Positions 1-8,642 of a DNA stretch of 64,000 nucleotides are shown piece after piece; positions within the stretch are counted from its first letter, which is position 1; every line of letters begins with the position of its first letter. The notes beneath the pieces are model-generated. The model was not told where the DNA came from, did no database searches, and saw only the letters and a list, made by a program, of their open reading frames with translations. This stretch comes from Bradyrhizobium sp. LLZ17 (GTDB taxonomy: Bacteria > Pseudomonadota > Alphaproteobacteria > Rhizobiales > Xanthobacteraceae). The stretch is from NCBI RefSeq assembly GCF_041200145.1, contig NZ_CP165734.1:4650001-4714000 (forward strand), read 5' to 3'. Both the position numbers and the translations under genes were made by a program.

Positions 1-891
1 ATCGTGCGCGAGCCTGAGGTAGTCCGATGCCCCTAACGGCTTCTCGCAGAGATCGGCGAACGTGAACCGCGCCACGCCGTGGGCCGAGCACGGCACGTGC
101 AGGATGCGGCCCTTGATCGAAATATCGCGGGACTTGCATCTGGCACCGCCGGTCATCTTCGACCAGGCGCGGTCGAGCGCGGTGTGCGCATCTGCATCCG
201 CCGGCGTCAGCCACATCGGCACACCCTGAAGTTTCTCGAGCCGGAAGTCGGTGCGCGCATCGAGCCGCAGCACGTCCATGTGGTCGGTGATCTGCTTGAT
301 GAAGGGCAAGAACAGCGAGCGGTTCAAACCGCCCTTGTAGAGATCGTCGGGCGCGACATTGGAGGTCGCGACCACGACGGTCCCCAACTCGAACAGCTTG
401 GCGAATAGGCGGCCGAGGATCATCGCGTCCGCAATGTCGGTGACGTGGAATTCGTCGAAGCAGAGCAACCAGCTCTCCTCGAAGATCGCATGCGCAGTCA
501 GCGCGATGACGTCGGCATCGGCGATCTCGCCGCGCGCGATGCCCTGGCGATAGTCGTAGATGCGCTCATGCACGTCGGCCATGAACTCGTGGAAATGCGC
601 GCGCCGCTTGTGCTCGACGCTACTGTGCTGGAAGAACAGATCCATCAGCATGGTCTTGCCGCGTCCGACCTCGCCATGGACGTAGAGCCCGTGCGGCGCC
701 TCGTCCTTGTCACCACCGAACAGGCGGCCGAGCAGGCCCTGCTTGCGCTGCGGCTTGTAGCTCGCGAGCCGCTGGTCGAGCGCCGCATAGGCCTCGACGA
801 TCTCGGCTTGGGCTGCATCAGGCTCGATGGCGCCGGATGCGATCTGGGCCTGATAGGCCTCGCGGAATGAGGAACTGGGGGTGGAGAGCAT
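1..891 (-). CDS. zapE: ZapE / AFG1-like cell-division ATPase (3' end missing)
   Basis: AFG1/ZapE family P-loop ATPase, which in bacteria acts at the division site and destabilises FtsZ polymers. About 297 residues are visible; the C-terminal part lies beyond the left edge. The Walker A motif GEVGRGKT is at residues 73-80, followed by MLMDLFF, a His/Phe-rich stretch (AHFHEFM) typical of the family, and a Walker B / sensor segment LLCFDEFHVTD near residue 145. The ATG at 889-891 starts the protein a little upstream of the conserved region. It is divergent from the antitoxin gene at 1032. Family assignment is secure; the division role is by analogy with E. coli ZapE. Confidence 0.92.
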   Translation of the reverse strand, partial: MLSTPSSSFREAYQAQIASGAIEPDAAQAEIVEAYAALDQRLASYKPQRKQGLLGRLFGGDKDEAPHGLYVHGEVGRGKTMLMDLFFQHSSVEHKRRAHFHEFMADVHERIYDYRQGIARGEIADADVIALTAHAIFEESWLLCFDEFHVTDIADAMILGRLFAKLFELGTVVVATSNVAPDDLYKGGLNRSLFLPFIKQITDHMDVLRLDARTDFRLEKLQGVPMWLTPADADAHTALDRAWSKMTGGARCKSRDISIKGRILHVPCSAHGVARFTFADLCEKPLGASDYLRLAHD

Positions 892-1031
892 GGCTCTTAC
901 CGCCAGAGACGGAGGCAAATTGCAATGGTATATCGATGCAAGGGGCGTATGCGCTTGACCCAGTCCACGTAGGAGCGGGCGTAGGCTTTAGATATCAGAG
1001 GGTTAAACAGGTCACCTTGGGATTCCCTGAC

Positions 1032-1286
1032 ATGGCTCTGAGCATCGAGGATTCCGAGACCGAGCGTCTGGCGCGGAGTCTGGCGCAACTCACCGGCGAG
1101 ACGGTTGAGATCGCGACGAAGCGAGCTCTCGAGGAGCGGCTCAGCCGGATTGATAATCAACGCCGCAAAACCGCTCTCTTGGAAGACATGGTCGCAATCC
1201 GTCGACGCTGGAGCGAGTTGCCTGTGGTAGCCGACCGGACGCCGGACGAAATTGTGGGATATGACAAGCACGGATTGCCGTTCTGA
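1032..1286 (+). CDS. VapB-type antitoxin (Rv0623/PSK family), apparently without toxin
   Basis: An 84-residue protein starting MALSIEDSETERLARSLAQL with the N-terminal DNA-binding pattern of Rv0623-like VapB antitoxins and the usual C-terminal end GYDKHGLPF. In intact modules vapC starts at or over the vapB stop. Here the stop at 1284-1286 is followed in the overlapping frame by CTG ATC GCG ATC GAC, which reads IAID, the usual first residues of VapC, but with CTG in place of a start codon. No PIN domain follows before thpR ends at 1355. The ATG at 1032 is chosen because the family motif begins there; a longer in-frame extension upstream has no family similarity. Only a weak ribosome site is seen. 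Confidence 0.8.
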   Translation: MALSIEDSETERLARSLAQLTGETVEIATKRALEERLSRIDNQRRKTALLEDMVAIRRRWSELPVVADRTPDEIVGYDKHGLPF

Positions 1287-1354
1287 TCGCGATCGACGTT
1301 GCACGTCCTCGCGTCATATGGGCGAGCTTCACCTCATCATCTTACAAGCTAAGT

Positions 1355-1891
1355 TCACGGACTAAGCTCGTAGGCATCCTCGACCACATACGGCCCACCG
1401 CCGGTAGAGGCGCGGGACGAGAACAGCACGAAGCGCTCGGCGACGAAGGCCTTGCTTGGAAAATAGCCGCGCAGCGAGAGATAATCGGCGACGTCGCGGT
1501 CGGAGGCGTCGTGCAGACGGGCCAGCGTGACATGTGGGATGAACTTGCGGCCCTCGGGGTCGAGGCCGATCCGCTGCATCATGCGTTCGAGCTCGGCCTG
1601 CAATTCGATCAGCGGCTTGCTCGGTGCGATGGTGGCGACCACGGCGCGCGGCTTGCGGCCGCCGAAGCTCGTGAGGCCCTGCAGCTTCACCTCGAACGGC
1701 TTGCGGTTGACGCGAAACAACATCGAGGCGATCTCGTTGGCGGACATGCCGTCGATATCGCCGATGAAACGCAAGGTGACGTGATAATTTTCGGGATCGA
1801 TCCATCGGGCGCCGGGAAGGCCGCCCCGCAAATTGGAAAGCGTCTGGCCGATCTCGGCCGGAATTTCCAGACCAGTGAACAAACGCGGCAT
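1355..1891 (-). CDS. thpR: RNA 2',3'-cyclic phosphodiesterase (2'-5' RNA ligase family)
   Basis: A 178-residue 2H phosphoesterase that opens 2',3'-cyclic phosphate ends of RNA. Both catalytic HxTx motifs are present: HVTL at residues 37-40 (after DPENY, before RFIGDI) and HVTL at 120-123 (after KFIP). Length is typical of ThpR/LigT proteins. The start MPRLFTGLE at 1889-1891 is preferred over an in-frame ATG nine codons upstream because GGGAG lies just upstream of it and family members begin with this strand. It is a lone gene; the physiological RNA substrate is not known for this family. Confidence 0.9.
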   Translation of the reverse strand: MPRLFTGLEIPAEIGQTLSNLRGGLPGARWIDPENYHVTLRFIGDIDGMSANEIASMLFRVNRKPFEVKLQGLTSFGGRKPRAVVATIAPSKPLIELQAELERMMQRIGLDPEGRKFIPHVTLARLHDASDRDVADYLSLRGYFPSKAFVAERFVLFSSRASTGGGPYVVEDAYELSP

Positions 1892-2064
1892 CGTTTCGCA
1901 CTCCCGATGCTTGGGCACGATCCTTGGACAAGGATCATATCCAAATTTTAGAGCCGGTGACGAATCACCGGTACCTTGATTCTATCGCAGTTGTGTGACT
2001 CTGCGAAGCATGGCGCCCGTCACCCCGGTAAAACCCTGGGAATAGGGTTAGCACTGCCTGCTTT

Positions 2065-2778
2065 TCAACGCCGTTGCTCGTTGATCGTGCCAAGAAATGC
2101 CTCCACACTGGGCATCATGTTGTTGACGATGATGTCGACGCCCGCAGCTGTCGGATGAATGCCGTCGGCCTGGTTGAGCTTGGCATCGGCCGCGACGCCG
2201 TCAAGAAAGAACGGATACAGCGGCACGTCGAATTTTTTCGCCAGATCCGGATAAATCGAATTGAAGCGCGCGGCATAGTCGGCGCCGTAATTCGGCGGCG
2301 CCAGCATGCCGCACAGCATGACTGAAATCTTGCGCGCCTTCAGCCGTGCGACGACGTCGGTCAGTGCGGCCCGCGTCAAATCGGGGTCGATGCCGCGCAG
2401 CGCGTCGTTGGCGCCGAGCTCGACGATCACGCCGTCGGTTCCGTCCGGCACCGACCAGTCGAGGCGGTCGCGGCCCCCGGAGGCGGTGTCGCCAGACACG
2501 CCGGCATTTGTCATGTCAACGGCTATGCCTTTGGCCTGCAAGGCTTTTTGAAGCTTGGCGGGGAATGCCTCCTGGGCCGGAAGGCCGAGACCGGCACTTA
2601 AGGAATCGCCGAGGACGACGAGCTTGATCGGTTTGGCCGCCGGCTGTGCCTGGGCGGATGGCATGTTCGCGACCGTCATCAAGGCGAGCATCAACACGGC
2701 TATGTGCATGAACAATCCGTAACGCCTCTCGACCGCGCCAGCGGAGTTGCCATATGACCGGACCATGGACAGTCGCAT
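2065..2778 (-). CDS. Arylesterase, SGNH/GDSL hydrolase (TesA-like), exported
   Basis: A TesA-like periplasmic esterase/lysophospholipase. With the start at 2778 it is 237 residues: a signal peptide with an arginine pair (VERRYGLF) and hydrophobic core ending SAQAQ near residue 45, then block I VVLGDSLSAGL (catalytic Ser about residue 59), a GAND block (VELGANDALRG) and the C-terminal catalytic pair in DGIHPTAAG. The 2778 start has AGAGGA just upstream and gives a positively charged n-region; the ATG at 2709 would leave a signal peptide without charge. It overlaps the first bases of the divergent ABC gene. The divergent esterase/ybbA/ybbP arrangement matches tesA-ybbAP of enterics. Confidence 0.88.
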   Translation of the reverse strand: MRLSMVRSYGNSAGAVERRYGLFMHIAVLMLALMTVANMPSAQAQPAAKPIKLVVLGDSLSAGLGLPAQEAFPAKLQKALQAKGIAVDMTNAGVSGDTASGGRDRLDWSVPDGTDGVIVELGANDALRGIDPDLTRAALTDVVARLKARKISVMLCGMLAPPNYGADYAARFNSIYPDLAKKFDVPLYPFFLDGVAADAKLNQADGIHPTAAGVDIIVNNMMPSVEAFLGTINEQRR

Positions 2779-3487
2779 CGAATCCTCTTCGCTCGCCGGC
2801 ACCACGCCGGACACCATCGCCATCTCCAACGTCAATCTGTCATTGGGTACGGGGGCGGCACGCGTTCACATCCTCAAGGATATCAGCCTGCGGGTCGGCC
2901 GTAGCGAGACCATTGGTCTGATCGGCCCGTCAGGCTCGGGCAAATCCACGCTGCTGATGGTGATGGCGGGGCTGGAGCGTCCTGATAGCGGAGAGGTGGT
3001 GGTCGACGGCACGCCTTTCAATGCCCTCGACGAGGACGCGCTGGCCCGCTTCCGCGGCCGTCAGGTCGGCATCGTCTTCCAATCCTTTCACCTGATCCCG
3101 ACCATGACGGCGCTGGAGAACGTCGCGGTGCCGCTCGAACTCGCCGGCAATCCCGACGCTGCCAAGCGCGCCGCACAGGAACTGCAGTCGGTCGGACTTG
3201 GCGATCGCCTGCATCATTATCCAACGCAGCTCTCCGGCGGCGAGCAGCAGCGCGTCGCGCTCGCCCGCGCGCTGGCGCCAGATCCCGCAATCCTGGTCGC
3301 CGACGAGCCGACCGGCAATCTCGACGAAGCCACCGGCAAGCAGATCGTCGACCTCCTGTTCGGCAAGCATGCCGAGCGCGGCATGACACTGGTGCTGGTC
3401 ACGCACGATGCCTCGCTTGCGCATCGCTGTGATCGCGTCATCCGCCTGCGCTCGGGCCGCATCGACACGCAGACGATTCAAGCATGA
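2765..3487 (+). CDS. ABC transporter ATP-binding protein, YbbA/LolD type
   Basis: A 240-residue ATPase subunit of a type VII (MacB/LolCDE-like) ABC system. Walker A GPSGSGKST is at residues 54-62, the Q-loop lies in VFQSFHLIP, the signature is LSGGEQQRVALARAL and Walker B is ILVADEPTGNLD. The PTGNLD ending and Q-rich signature are typical of the LolD/YbbA branch. An ATG six codons upstream (2747) is a possible alternative start; no strong ribosome site is seen for either. The stop overlaps the start of the permease gene (ATGA at 3484), so the two are translationally coupled. The substrate is unknown; the linked esterase suggests lipid or ester handling at the envelope, which is inference. Confidence 0.9.
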   Translation: MDSRIESSSLAGTTPDTIAISNVNLSLGTGAARVHILKDISLRVGRSETIGLIGPSGSGKSTLLMVMAGLERPDSGEVVVDGTPFNALDEDALARFRGRQVGIVFQSFHLIPTMTALENVAVPLELAGNPDAAKRAAQELQSVGLGDRLHHYPTQLSGGEQQRVALARALAPDPAILVADEPTGNLDEATGKQIVDLLFGKHAERGMTLVLVTHDASLAHRCDRVIRLRSGRIDTQTIQA

Positions 3488-6054
3488 GCGCGGCAGCCGA
3501 AGCGTTCACGCGCCCGAACGGCGTGGCCTTGTCATTACGCTACGCATTGCGTGAATTGCGCGGCGGCCTGCGCGGCTTCTATGTCTTCATCGCCTGTATC
3601 GCGCTTGGGGTGATGGCGATCGCCGGCGTCGGCTCGGTTTCCGCAAGTCTCAGCGACGGGCTTGCGCGCGAAGGCCGAACGTTGCTCGGCGGCGACGTTT
3701 CTTTCGTGCTGTTTCAGCGCGAGGCCAAGCCCGAAGAGGTTGCCTTCCTGCGCTCGCGCGGCACCGTCTCGGTCGCCGCCACCCTGCGCGGCATGGCGCG
3801 TTCGGCCGACGGCCAGCTGGCGCTGGTCGAAATGAAGGCGGTCGACGACAGCTATCCGATGCTCGGACAGTTGACGCTGGCGCCGCAGATGCCGCTGTCC
3901 GACCTGCTCGCAGACCGCGACGGCGCATTCGGCGCCGCCGCCGATCCGACGCTGCTGGCGCGGCTATCCCTGAAGACCGGCGACCGCGTCACCATCGGCG
4001 CCGCGACCTTCCAGATCCGCAGCACGGTCGAGGCCGAACCCGACAAGCTCGCCGGCGGCATCGGCTTCGGCCCGCGTTTCCTGATCAGCGAAGCGGCCTT
4101 GCGCGCCACCGGCCTGATCCAGCCCGGCAGCCTGGTGCGTTGGGTTTACCGGGTGAAGCTGCCGGACGCCGCCAACGGCGACCGCGCCACGGATGCCTTC
4201 ATCGCGGACGCGCGCAACGCCGCGCCGCAGGCTGGCTGGGAGGTCCGCAGCCGCTCCAATGCCTCGCCGCAGCTCGAGCGCAACATCAGCCGCTTCACGC
4301 AATTCCTCACATTGGTTGGCCTCGCCGCGCTGCTGGTCGGCGGCGTCGGCGTCGCCAATGCCGTGAAGAGCCATATCGATCGCCGGCTCGAGGTGATCGC
4401 AGCCCTCAAGGCCGTCGGCGCCACCGGGCGCGACGTGTTCGGTATCTATCTTGCGCAGGTGATACTGCTCGCTGCGATCGGCTCGCTGATCGGGCTTGCG
4501 CTCGGCGCCGCAATGCCCTTCGCCATCGTCGACCTGTTCGGCAAGCTTCTGCCCCTGCCGGTGGTGCCGGCCGTGCATATCGATGAGCTCGCGCTGTCGT
4601 TCGTCTACGGCCTGCTGACGGCGCTGGCCTTCGGTCTCTGGCCGCTCGGGCGCGTGCATGACGTGCCGGTCGCAGCCCTGTTCCGCGACACCATCAGCAA
4701 CGAGTGGCATCGGCCACGCGCGAGCTATCTCGCCTTCATGGCCGTGGTCGTCGCGCTGCTCATTGCCGTCGTGATCGGATTGTCGTTCGACAAGCGCATC
4801 GCCGCGATCTTCGTGCTCTCGTCCGTCGTCGTGTTCGCGCTGCTCCGCGGAGTCGCTGCGCTCCTGATGGCGATCGCACGTCACCTGCCACGCACGCGAC
4901 TTCCGATGCTGCGGCTTGCGATCGCCAACATCCACCGCCCCGGCGCGCTGACGCCCTCCGTCGTGCTCTCGCTCGGCCTCGGGCTCGCTGTGCTCGTGAC
5001 CATCACCCAGGTCGACGGCAATCTGCGCCGGCAATTCCTGGCGGCGCTGCCGGACCACGCGCCGTCGTTCTACTTCATCGACATTCCGAGCGCGCAGGCA
5101 GCCCCATTCGACGATTATCTGCGGCGGATCGCGCCGGGCGCGAAGGTCGAGGACGTGCCGATGCTGCGCGGCCGCATCGTCGGAGCCCGCGGCGTCCGCG
5201 CCGAAGATCTCAAGCCGACGACCGATGCCGAATGGGTGCTGCAAAGCGACCGCGGCCTGACCTATACCGGCGAGCTGCCGAAAGGCTCCAAGGTGGTCGA
5301 GGGCGAATGGTGGAGCGCCGACTATTCCGGCCCGCCGCTGGTCTCGATCGAGAAGAAGATCGCCGACGGCCTCGGCCTCAAGCTCGGCGACGAGATCGTG
5401 GTCAACGTGCTCGGCCGCGACATCCCGGCCAGGATCGGCAATCTGCGCACCATCGACTGGCAGGGGCTCGGGATCAATTTCGTGCTGGTGTACTCGCCGA
5501 ACGCCTTCAAGGGCGCGCCGCACACCCATATCGCAACGCTGACCGAAGCAGCAGGCGATGCCGCGGGCGACGGCAAGATCATCAAGCAGGTTGCCGACGC
5601 CTATCCGACGGTGACGAGCGTGCGCGTGCGGGAGGTGATGGAGACGGTCGGCGCGGTTGTGACCAATCTGGCGCTGGCGATCCGCGGCGCCAGCGCCGTG
5701 ACCCTGATCTCGGCGATCCTGGTGCTGGGCGGCGCGCTGGCCGCCGGTCACCGCCACCGGGTCTATGATGCGGTGATCCTGAAGACGTTGGGCGCGACGC
5801 GGCTGCGGCTGCTCGGTGCCTACGCGCTCGAGTACCTCCTGATCGGGCTCGCCACCGCTATGTTCGGCGTGACCGCCGGCAGCATCGCCGCCTGGATGAT
5901 CGTGACGCGGCTGATGACGCTGAGCTTCGTCTGGCAGGCCGGCAGCGCCGCCGGCGTGGTCGCGGCCGCCTTGGTCGTCACCGTCGGGCTCGGCCTTGCC
6001 GGCACGCTCTTGGCGTTGAACAAAAAGCCCGCCACGGTGTTGCGGAATTTGTGA
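3484..6054 (+). CDS. ABC transporter permease, YbbP-like (double FtsX)
   Basis: An 856-residue inner-membrane permease of the YbbP/MacB superfamily. A first transmembrane segment (FYVFIACIALGVMAIAGVG) is followed by a periplasmic MacB-type domain, a first FtsX repeat (LTLVGLAALLVGGVGVANAV to about residue 400), central membrane segments, a second periplasmic domain and a second FtsX repeat near the C-terminus (VTLISAILVLGGALAAGHRHR), which ends KKPATVLRNL. The length fits YbbP rather than the shorter LolC/LolE. It overlaps the ATPase gene by four bases. The cargo cannot be told from the sequence. Confidence 0.9.
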   Translation: MSAAAEAFTRPNGVALSLRYALRELRGGLRGFYVFIACIALGVMAIAGVGSVSASLSDGLAREGRTLLGGDVSFVLFQREAKPEEVAFLRSRGTVSVAATLRGMARSADGQLALVEMKAVDDSYPMLGQLTLAPQMPLSDLLADRDGAFGAAADPTLLARLSLKTGDRVTIGAATFQIRSTVEAEPDKLAGGIGFGPRFLISEAALRATGLIQPGSLVRWVYRVKLPDAANGDRATDAFIADARNAAPQAGWEVRSRSNASPQLERNISRFTQFLTLVGLAALLVGGVGVANAVKSHIDRRLEVIAALKAVGATGRDVFGIYLAQVILLAAIGSLIGLALGAAMPFAIVDLFGKLLPLPVVPAVHIDELALSFVYGLLTALAFGLWPLGRVHDVPVAALFRDTISNEWHRPRASYLAFMAVVVALLIAVVIGLSFDKRIAAIFVLSSVVVFALLRGVAALLMAIARHLPRTRLPMLRLAIANIHRPGALTPSVVLSLGLGLAVLVTITQVDGNLRRQFLAALPDHAPSFYFIDIPSAQAAPFDDYLRRIAPGAKVEDVPMLRGRIVGARGVRAEDLKPTTDAEWVLQSDRGLTYTGELPKGSKVVEGEWWSADYSGPPLVSIEKKIADGLGLKLGDEIVVNVLGRDIPARIGNLRTIDWQGLGINFVLVYSPNAFKGAPHTHIATLTEAAGDAAGDGKIIKQVADAYPTVTSVRVREVMETVGAVVTNLALAIRGASAVTLISAILVLGGALAAGHRHRVYDAVILKTLGATRLRLLGAYALEYLLIGLATAMFGVTAGSIAAWMIVTRLMTLSFVWQAGSAAGVVAAALVVTVGLGLAGTLLALNKKPATVLRNL

Positions 6055-6265
6055 CAAATTGAAGCGGATGGCCGCGCGGGAGCCGAATCCGGGCATTCCC
6101 GTGGTTAACCACATCTGCCCGCCGGGATTGCGCGCCAAGGGCGACATTCGGCCGCGCATGGACGGTTGCAGCAGATGTGTTAGTTTCCCACATATCGGAT
6201 GGGTTCGGAGCCCCGATTGTTAGCCAAATTTAATGTCGGCAGACATCGGTATCCGAGATAGAATT

Positions 6266-6325
6266 TGACGAACCGGCGGTATGGCAACCCTCATGCCGGA
6301 CCGGGCAACCAACGGGAATTCGACC
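6266..6325 (+). promoter_or_regulatory. Candidate structured 5' leader of the BI-1/YbhL gene
   Basis: Directly upstream of the ATG at 6326 a GC-rich hairpin can form: GGTATG pairs with CATGCC across GCAACCCT (one G-T pair), nested between two copies of CCGG. A conserved ybhL leader motif has been described upstream of ybhL genes in alphaproteobacteria. The match here rests on position and a hairpin drawn by eye; no covariance search was possible. Confidence 0.4.
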
Positions 6326-7117
6326 ATGTCGGACCTCAACCGTAACTACGCTTCTCCTTTCGGCAGGGCCGCCGGGCGTGTTGACGCCGCGACGGTCGAC
6401 GCCGGCCTGCGTGCCTACATGCTGCGCATCTACAATTACATGAGCATTGGCCTCGCCATCACCGGCCTCGCCGCGCTCGGCGTCTACATGGCCGCCGTCA
6501 CGGACGTTCCGACCCCGGAAGCCGTCCGGGTCGGCAAGCTGTTCCTGACGCCGTTCGGCTACGCCATGTTCGTGAGCCCGCTGAAATGGCTGTTCATGCT
6601 GGCGCCGCTCGCCATGGTGTTCGTGATCTCGGCAGGCATCAATCGTCTCGCTCCCTCGACCGCCCAGATCCTGTTCTGGGTGTTCGCGGCGCTGATGGGC
6701 GTCTCGATGTCCTCGATCTTCCTGGTGTTCACGCACACCTCGATCGTGCGGGTGTTCTTCATCACTGCGGCGACCTTCGGCGCATTGAGCCTGTACGGCT
6801 ACACCACCAAGCGTGACATGAGCGGGATGGGATCGTTCCTGTTCATGGGCCTGATCGGCATCATCATCGCGAGCCTGGTCAATCTGTTCCTGGCGAGCTC
6901 GGCGCTGCAGTTCATCGTCTCGGTGGTCGGCGTGCTGGTGTTCGCGGGCCTCACCGCCTGGGATACCCAGCGGCTGAAGAACGAGTACATCTACGGCTAC
7001 GCCTCGGCCGGCGGTGACATCGCAGACCGTGCGGCGATCACGGGCGCGCTGTCGCTGTACCTGAACTTCATCAACCTGTTCACGCTGCTGCTGCAGCTCC
7101 TCGGCCAGCGCGACTAA
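6326..7117 (+). CDS. Bax inhibitor-1 / YccA-YbhL family membrane protein
   Basis: A 263-residue BI-1 family protein with about seven hydrophobic helices, starting MSDLNRNYASPFGRAAGR and including IYNYMSIGLAITGLAALGVYMA, a Thr/Lys-rich loop (YGYTTKRDMSGMGSFLFMGL) characteristic of the family, and the C-terminal signature TAWDTQRLKNEY followed by a last helix LYLNFINLFTLLLQLLG. The ATG at 6326 follows a GGGAA box; a longer in-frame reading from 6281 would eat into the candidate leader. BI-1 proteins are pH-sensitive calcium leak channels in other systems; the bacterial role is uncertain. A strong terminator follows at once, so it is a single-gene unit. Confidence 0.9.
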   Translation: MSDLNRNYASPFGRAAGRVDAATVDAGLRAYMLRIYNYMSIGLAITGLAALGVYMAAVTDVPTPEAVRVGKLFLTPFGYAMFVSPLKWLFMLAPLAMVFVISAGINRLAPSTAQILFWVFAALMGVSMSSIFLVFTHTSIVRVFFITAATFGALSLYGYTTKRDMSGMGSFLFMGLIGIIIASLVNLFLASSALQFIVSVVGVLVFAGLTAWDTQRLKNEYIYGYASAGGDIADRAAITGALSLYLNFINLFTLLLQLLGQRD

Positions 7118-7142
7118 GCGCCAGACCAGGGCGAACGACACC

Positions 7143-7173
7143 AACCCCGGCCGCGAGGCCGGGGTTTTTGTTT
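7143..7173 (+). terminator. Rho-independent terminator after the BI-1 gene
   Basis: A perfect ten-base stem AACCCCGGCC / GGCCGGGGTT closes a GCGA tetraloop and runs into a T tract, 26 bases after the BI-1 stop codon. Confidence 0.92.
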
Positions 7174-7199
7174 GGGCCGGACGTCGCAGCACCCACCGC

Positions 7200-7302
7200 T
7201 GTCATCGGCCGCGAAGGCGGGCGATCCAGTACGCCGCAGCGGCTCGGTTCTAGCCGCGCTGTCTCGGAGTACTGGATGCCCCGCCTACGCGGGGCATGAC
7301 AG
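7200..7302. repeat. Dispersed palindromic repeat, family A, copy 1
   Basis: The ends are inverted (GTCATC..GCGGGCGATCCAGTA against TACTGGATGCCCCGC..GCATGAC) around a variable middle. The second copy in the window is at 25501-25603. It lies between the BI-1 terminator and the GNAT gene, and is followed at 7319-7340 by a half copy of family E (CGCTCGCAATGACGA). Confidence 0.85.
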
Positions 7303-7396
7303 CAGAGAAGATGGAGGCTGCTTCGCTCGCAATGACGACGTGGAGAGAGGCTACTGCCCCCTTCCAGCCGCCGCGGGAAGGCTCTAATCTCTTGCC

Positions 7397-7927
7397 ATGT
7401 CCGCACCCGAAATCAGGCCCACCCTTGAGGCGGACCTTCCCGCCATCACCGCCATCTACCAGCAGGCCGTTCGCGAGGGCACTGCGACGTTCGAGCTGGA
7501 GCCGCCTGACCTGGCCGAGATGACGCGGCGCTACCGCGCCCTGGTGGACGGCGGCTACCCCTATTTCGTCGCCATGCTCGAGGGGCGCGTCGCGGGATAC
7601 GCCTATGCCGGCGCCTACCGGCCGCGGCCGGCCTATCGCTTCACGGTCGAGAACTCGATCTATCTCGATCCGTCGTTCCACCGCCGCGGCATCGGCCTGT
7701 TGCTGTTGGAGCGGCTGGTCATCGAATGCGAGGCGCGCGGCTTCCGCCAGATGATCGCTGTCATCGGCGATTCCGCCAATGCCGGCTCGATCGGCGTCCA
7801 TGCCAAAGGCGGCTTCAAGATGATCGGCACCCATCCCAATGTCGGGCTGAAATTCGGTCGCTGGCTCGACACGGTGATGATGCAGCGCGACCTCGGTGAG
7901 GGCGCAAGCACGGTGCCGGGGAAGTAG
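7397..7927 (+). CDS. GNAT family N-acetyltransferase (phosphinothricin/amino-acid type)
   Basis: A 176-residue single-domain GNAT enzyme close to the phosphinothricin/methionine-sulfoximine acetyltransferase group. Seen: the N-terminal IRPTLEADLPAITAIYQ, the acetyl-CoA loop HRRGIG at 95-100 preceded by the ENSIYLDPSF strand, and the C-terminal pattern GSIGVHAKGGFKMIGTHPNVGLKFGRWLDTVMMQ, which is diagnostic of the PAT-like branch (N/S-x-H..GF...G.K...W.D). These enzymes acetylate small amines such as phosphinothricin or methionine derivatives; the true substrate is unknown. It stands alone between two dispersed repeats. Confidence 0.88.
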   Translation: MSAPEIRPTLEADLPAITAIYQQAVREGTATFELEPPDLAEMTRRYRALVDGGYPYFVAMLEGRVAGYAYAGAYRPRPAYRFTVENSIYLDPSFHRRGIGLLLLERLVIECEARGFRQMIAVIGDSANAGSIGVHAKGGFKMIGTHPNVGLKFGRWLDTVMMQRDLGEGASTVPGK

Positions 7928-7932
7928 GGCCC

Positions 7933-8019
7933 GTAGCCCGGATGGAGCGCAGCGAAATCCGGGGCAGATTATCCGCCGGCACGACGACCCGGATTGCGCT
8001 GCGCTCCATCCGGGCTGCG
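7933..8019. repeat. Dispersed palindromic repeat, family B, copy 1
   Basis: GTAGCCCGGATGGAGCGCAG on the left is inverted on the right as GCGCTCCATCCGGGCTGC. Other copies are at 57200-57284 and 61329-61413. It fills the gap between the GNAT and DUF2794 genes. Confidence 0.88.
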
Positions 8020-8028
8020 AAAGTGCGG

Positions 8029-8400
8029 CTACACCACCGCCAATTTCCGGTCGATCACCAGCAGCACGCGCTCGAGCTCGTGGCCGCGGCGCAGGATCAG
8101 GCCGGTCGCCGAAATCACGCTGTACATGCCCTGCTTGCGCGCGAGCCGCGGGTCTTTCTCGATGCGGTAGATCGGCACTTCGGAAGCGCGGCGAAACACC
8201 GAGAACACCGCGCGGTCTTTCAGGAAGTCGATGGCATAGTCGCGCCACTCGCCGTCCGCGACCATGCGGCCATACAGATTGAGGATACGGTTCAGTTCGA
8301 GCCGGTTGAACGTCACCCGGTTCGCTTGGGCAATCGCAGCGGCGGGACGCGCCACTGCGCGCTGTTCGCTCGGATCGGCATCCTCCGACGTCAGACTCAT
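8029..8400 (-). CDS. DUF2794 domain protein
   Basis: A 123-residue protein matching the alphaproteobacterial DUF2794 family, seen in FNRLELNRILNLYGRMVADG, WRDYAIDFLKDRAVFSVFRR and the C-terminal half YRIEKDPRLARKQGMYSVIS with RRGHELERVLLVIDRKL. It has no signal peptide or membrane segment, so it is likely cytosolic. The first 25 residues are low-complexity and not conserved in appearance. The function is unknown. It is a single gene, convergent with the GNAT gene across a family B repeat. Confidence 0.85.
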   Translation of the reverse strand: MSLTSEDADPSEQRAVARPAAAIAQANRVTFNRLELNRILNLYGRMVADGEWRDYAIDFLKDRAVFSVFRRASEVPIYRIEKDPRLARKQGMYSVISATGLILRRGHELERVLLVIDRKLAVV

Positions 8401-8642
8401 GGAGCGCCTCCTGTCGCATCAGCATGATCGCGTGCGCGAAGACCGTCCCCGGAACCGCCGATCATGACGGTTGCATGATTGCTCCAACCGTTCGCAATCG
8501 CAAGAGGCTCCTGCAAGGGCTGTTGCCAGGGAGCGCTCTCGCTCGGCGGCGAGGCCGGCTGCGGAATCATGACACACGCAACGGTGGAACTTTGCGGCGG
8601 CAAACCGTCACGGGATCGTTAGCAGGAATCATAGTATCGCCT

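Noticed and set aside
3964..6159. Open frame of 731 codons opposite the YbbP permease
   Set aside because: Antisense shadow; the plus strand has the FtsX domains and the coupled ATPase.
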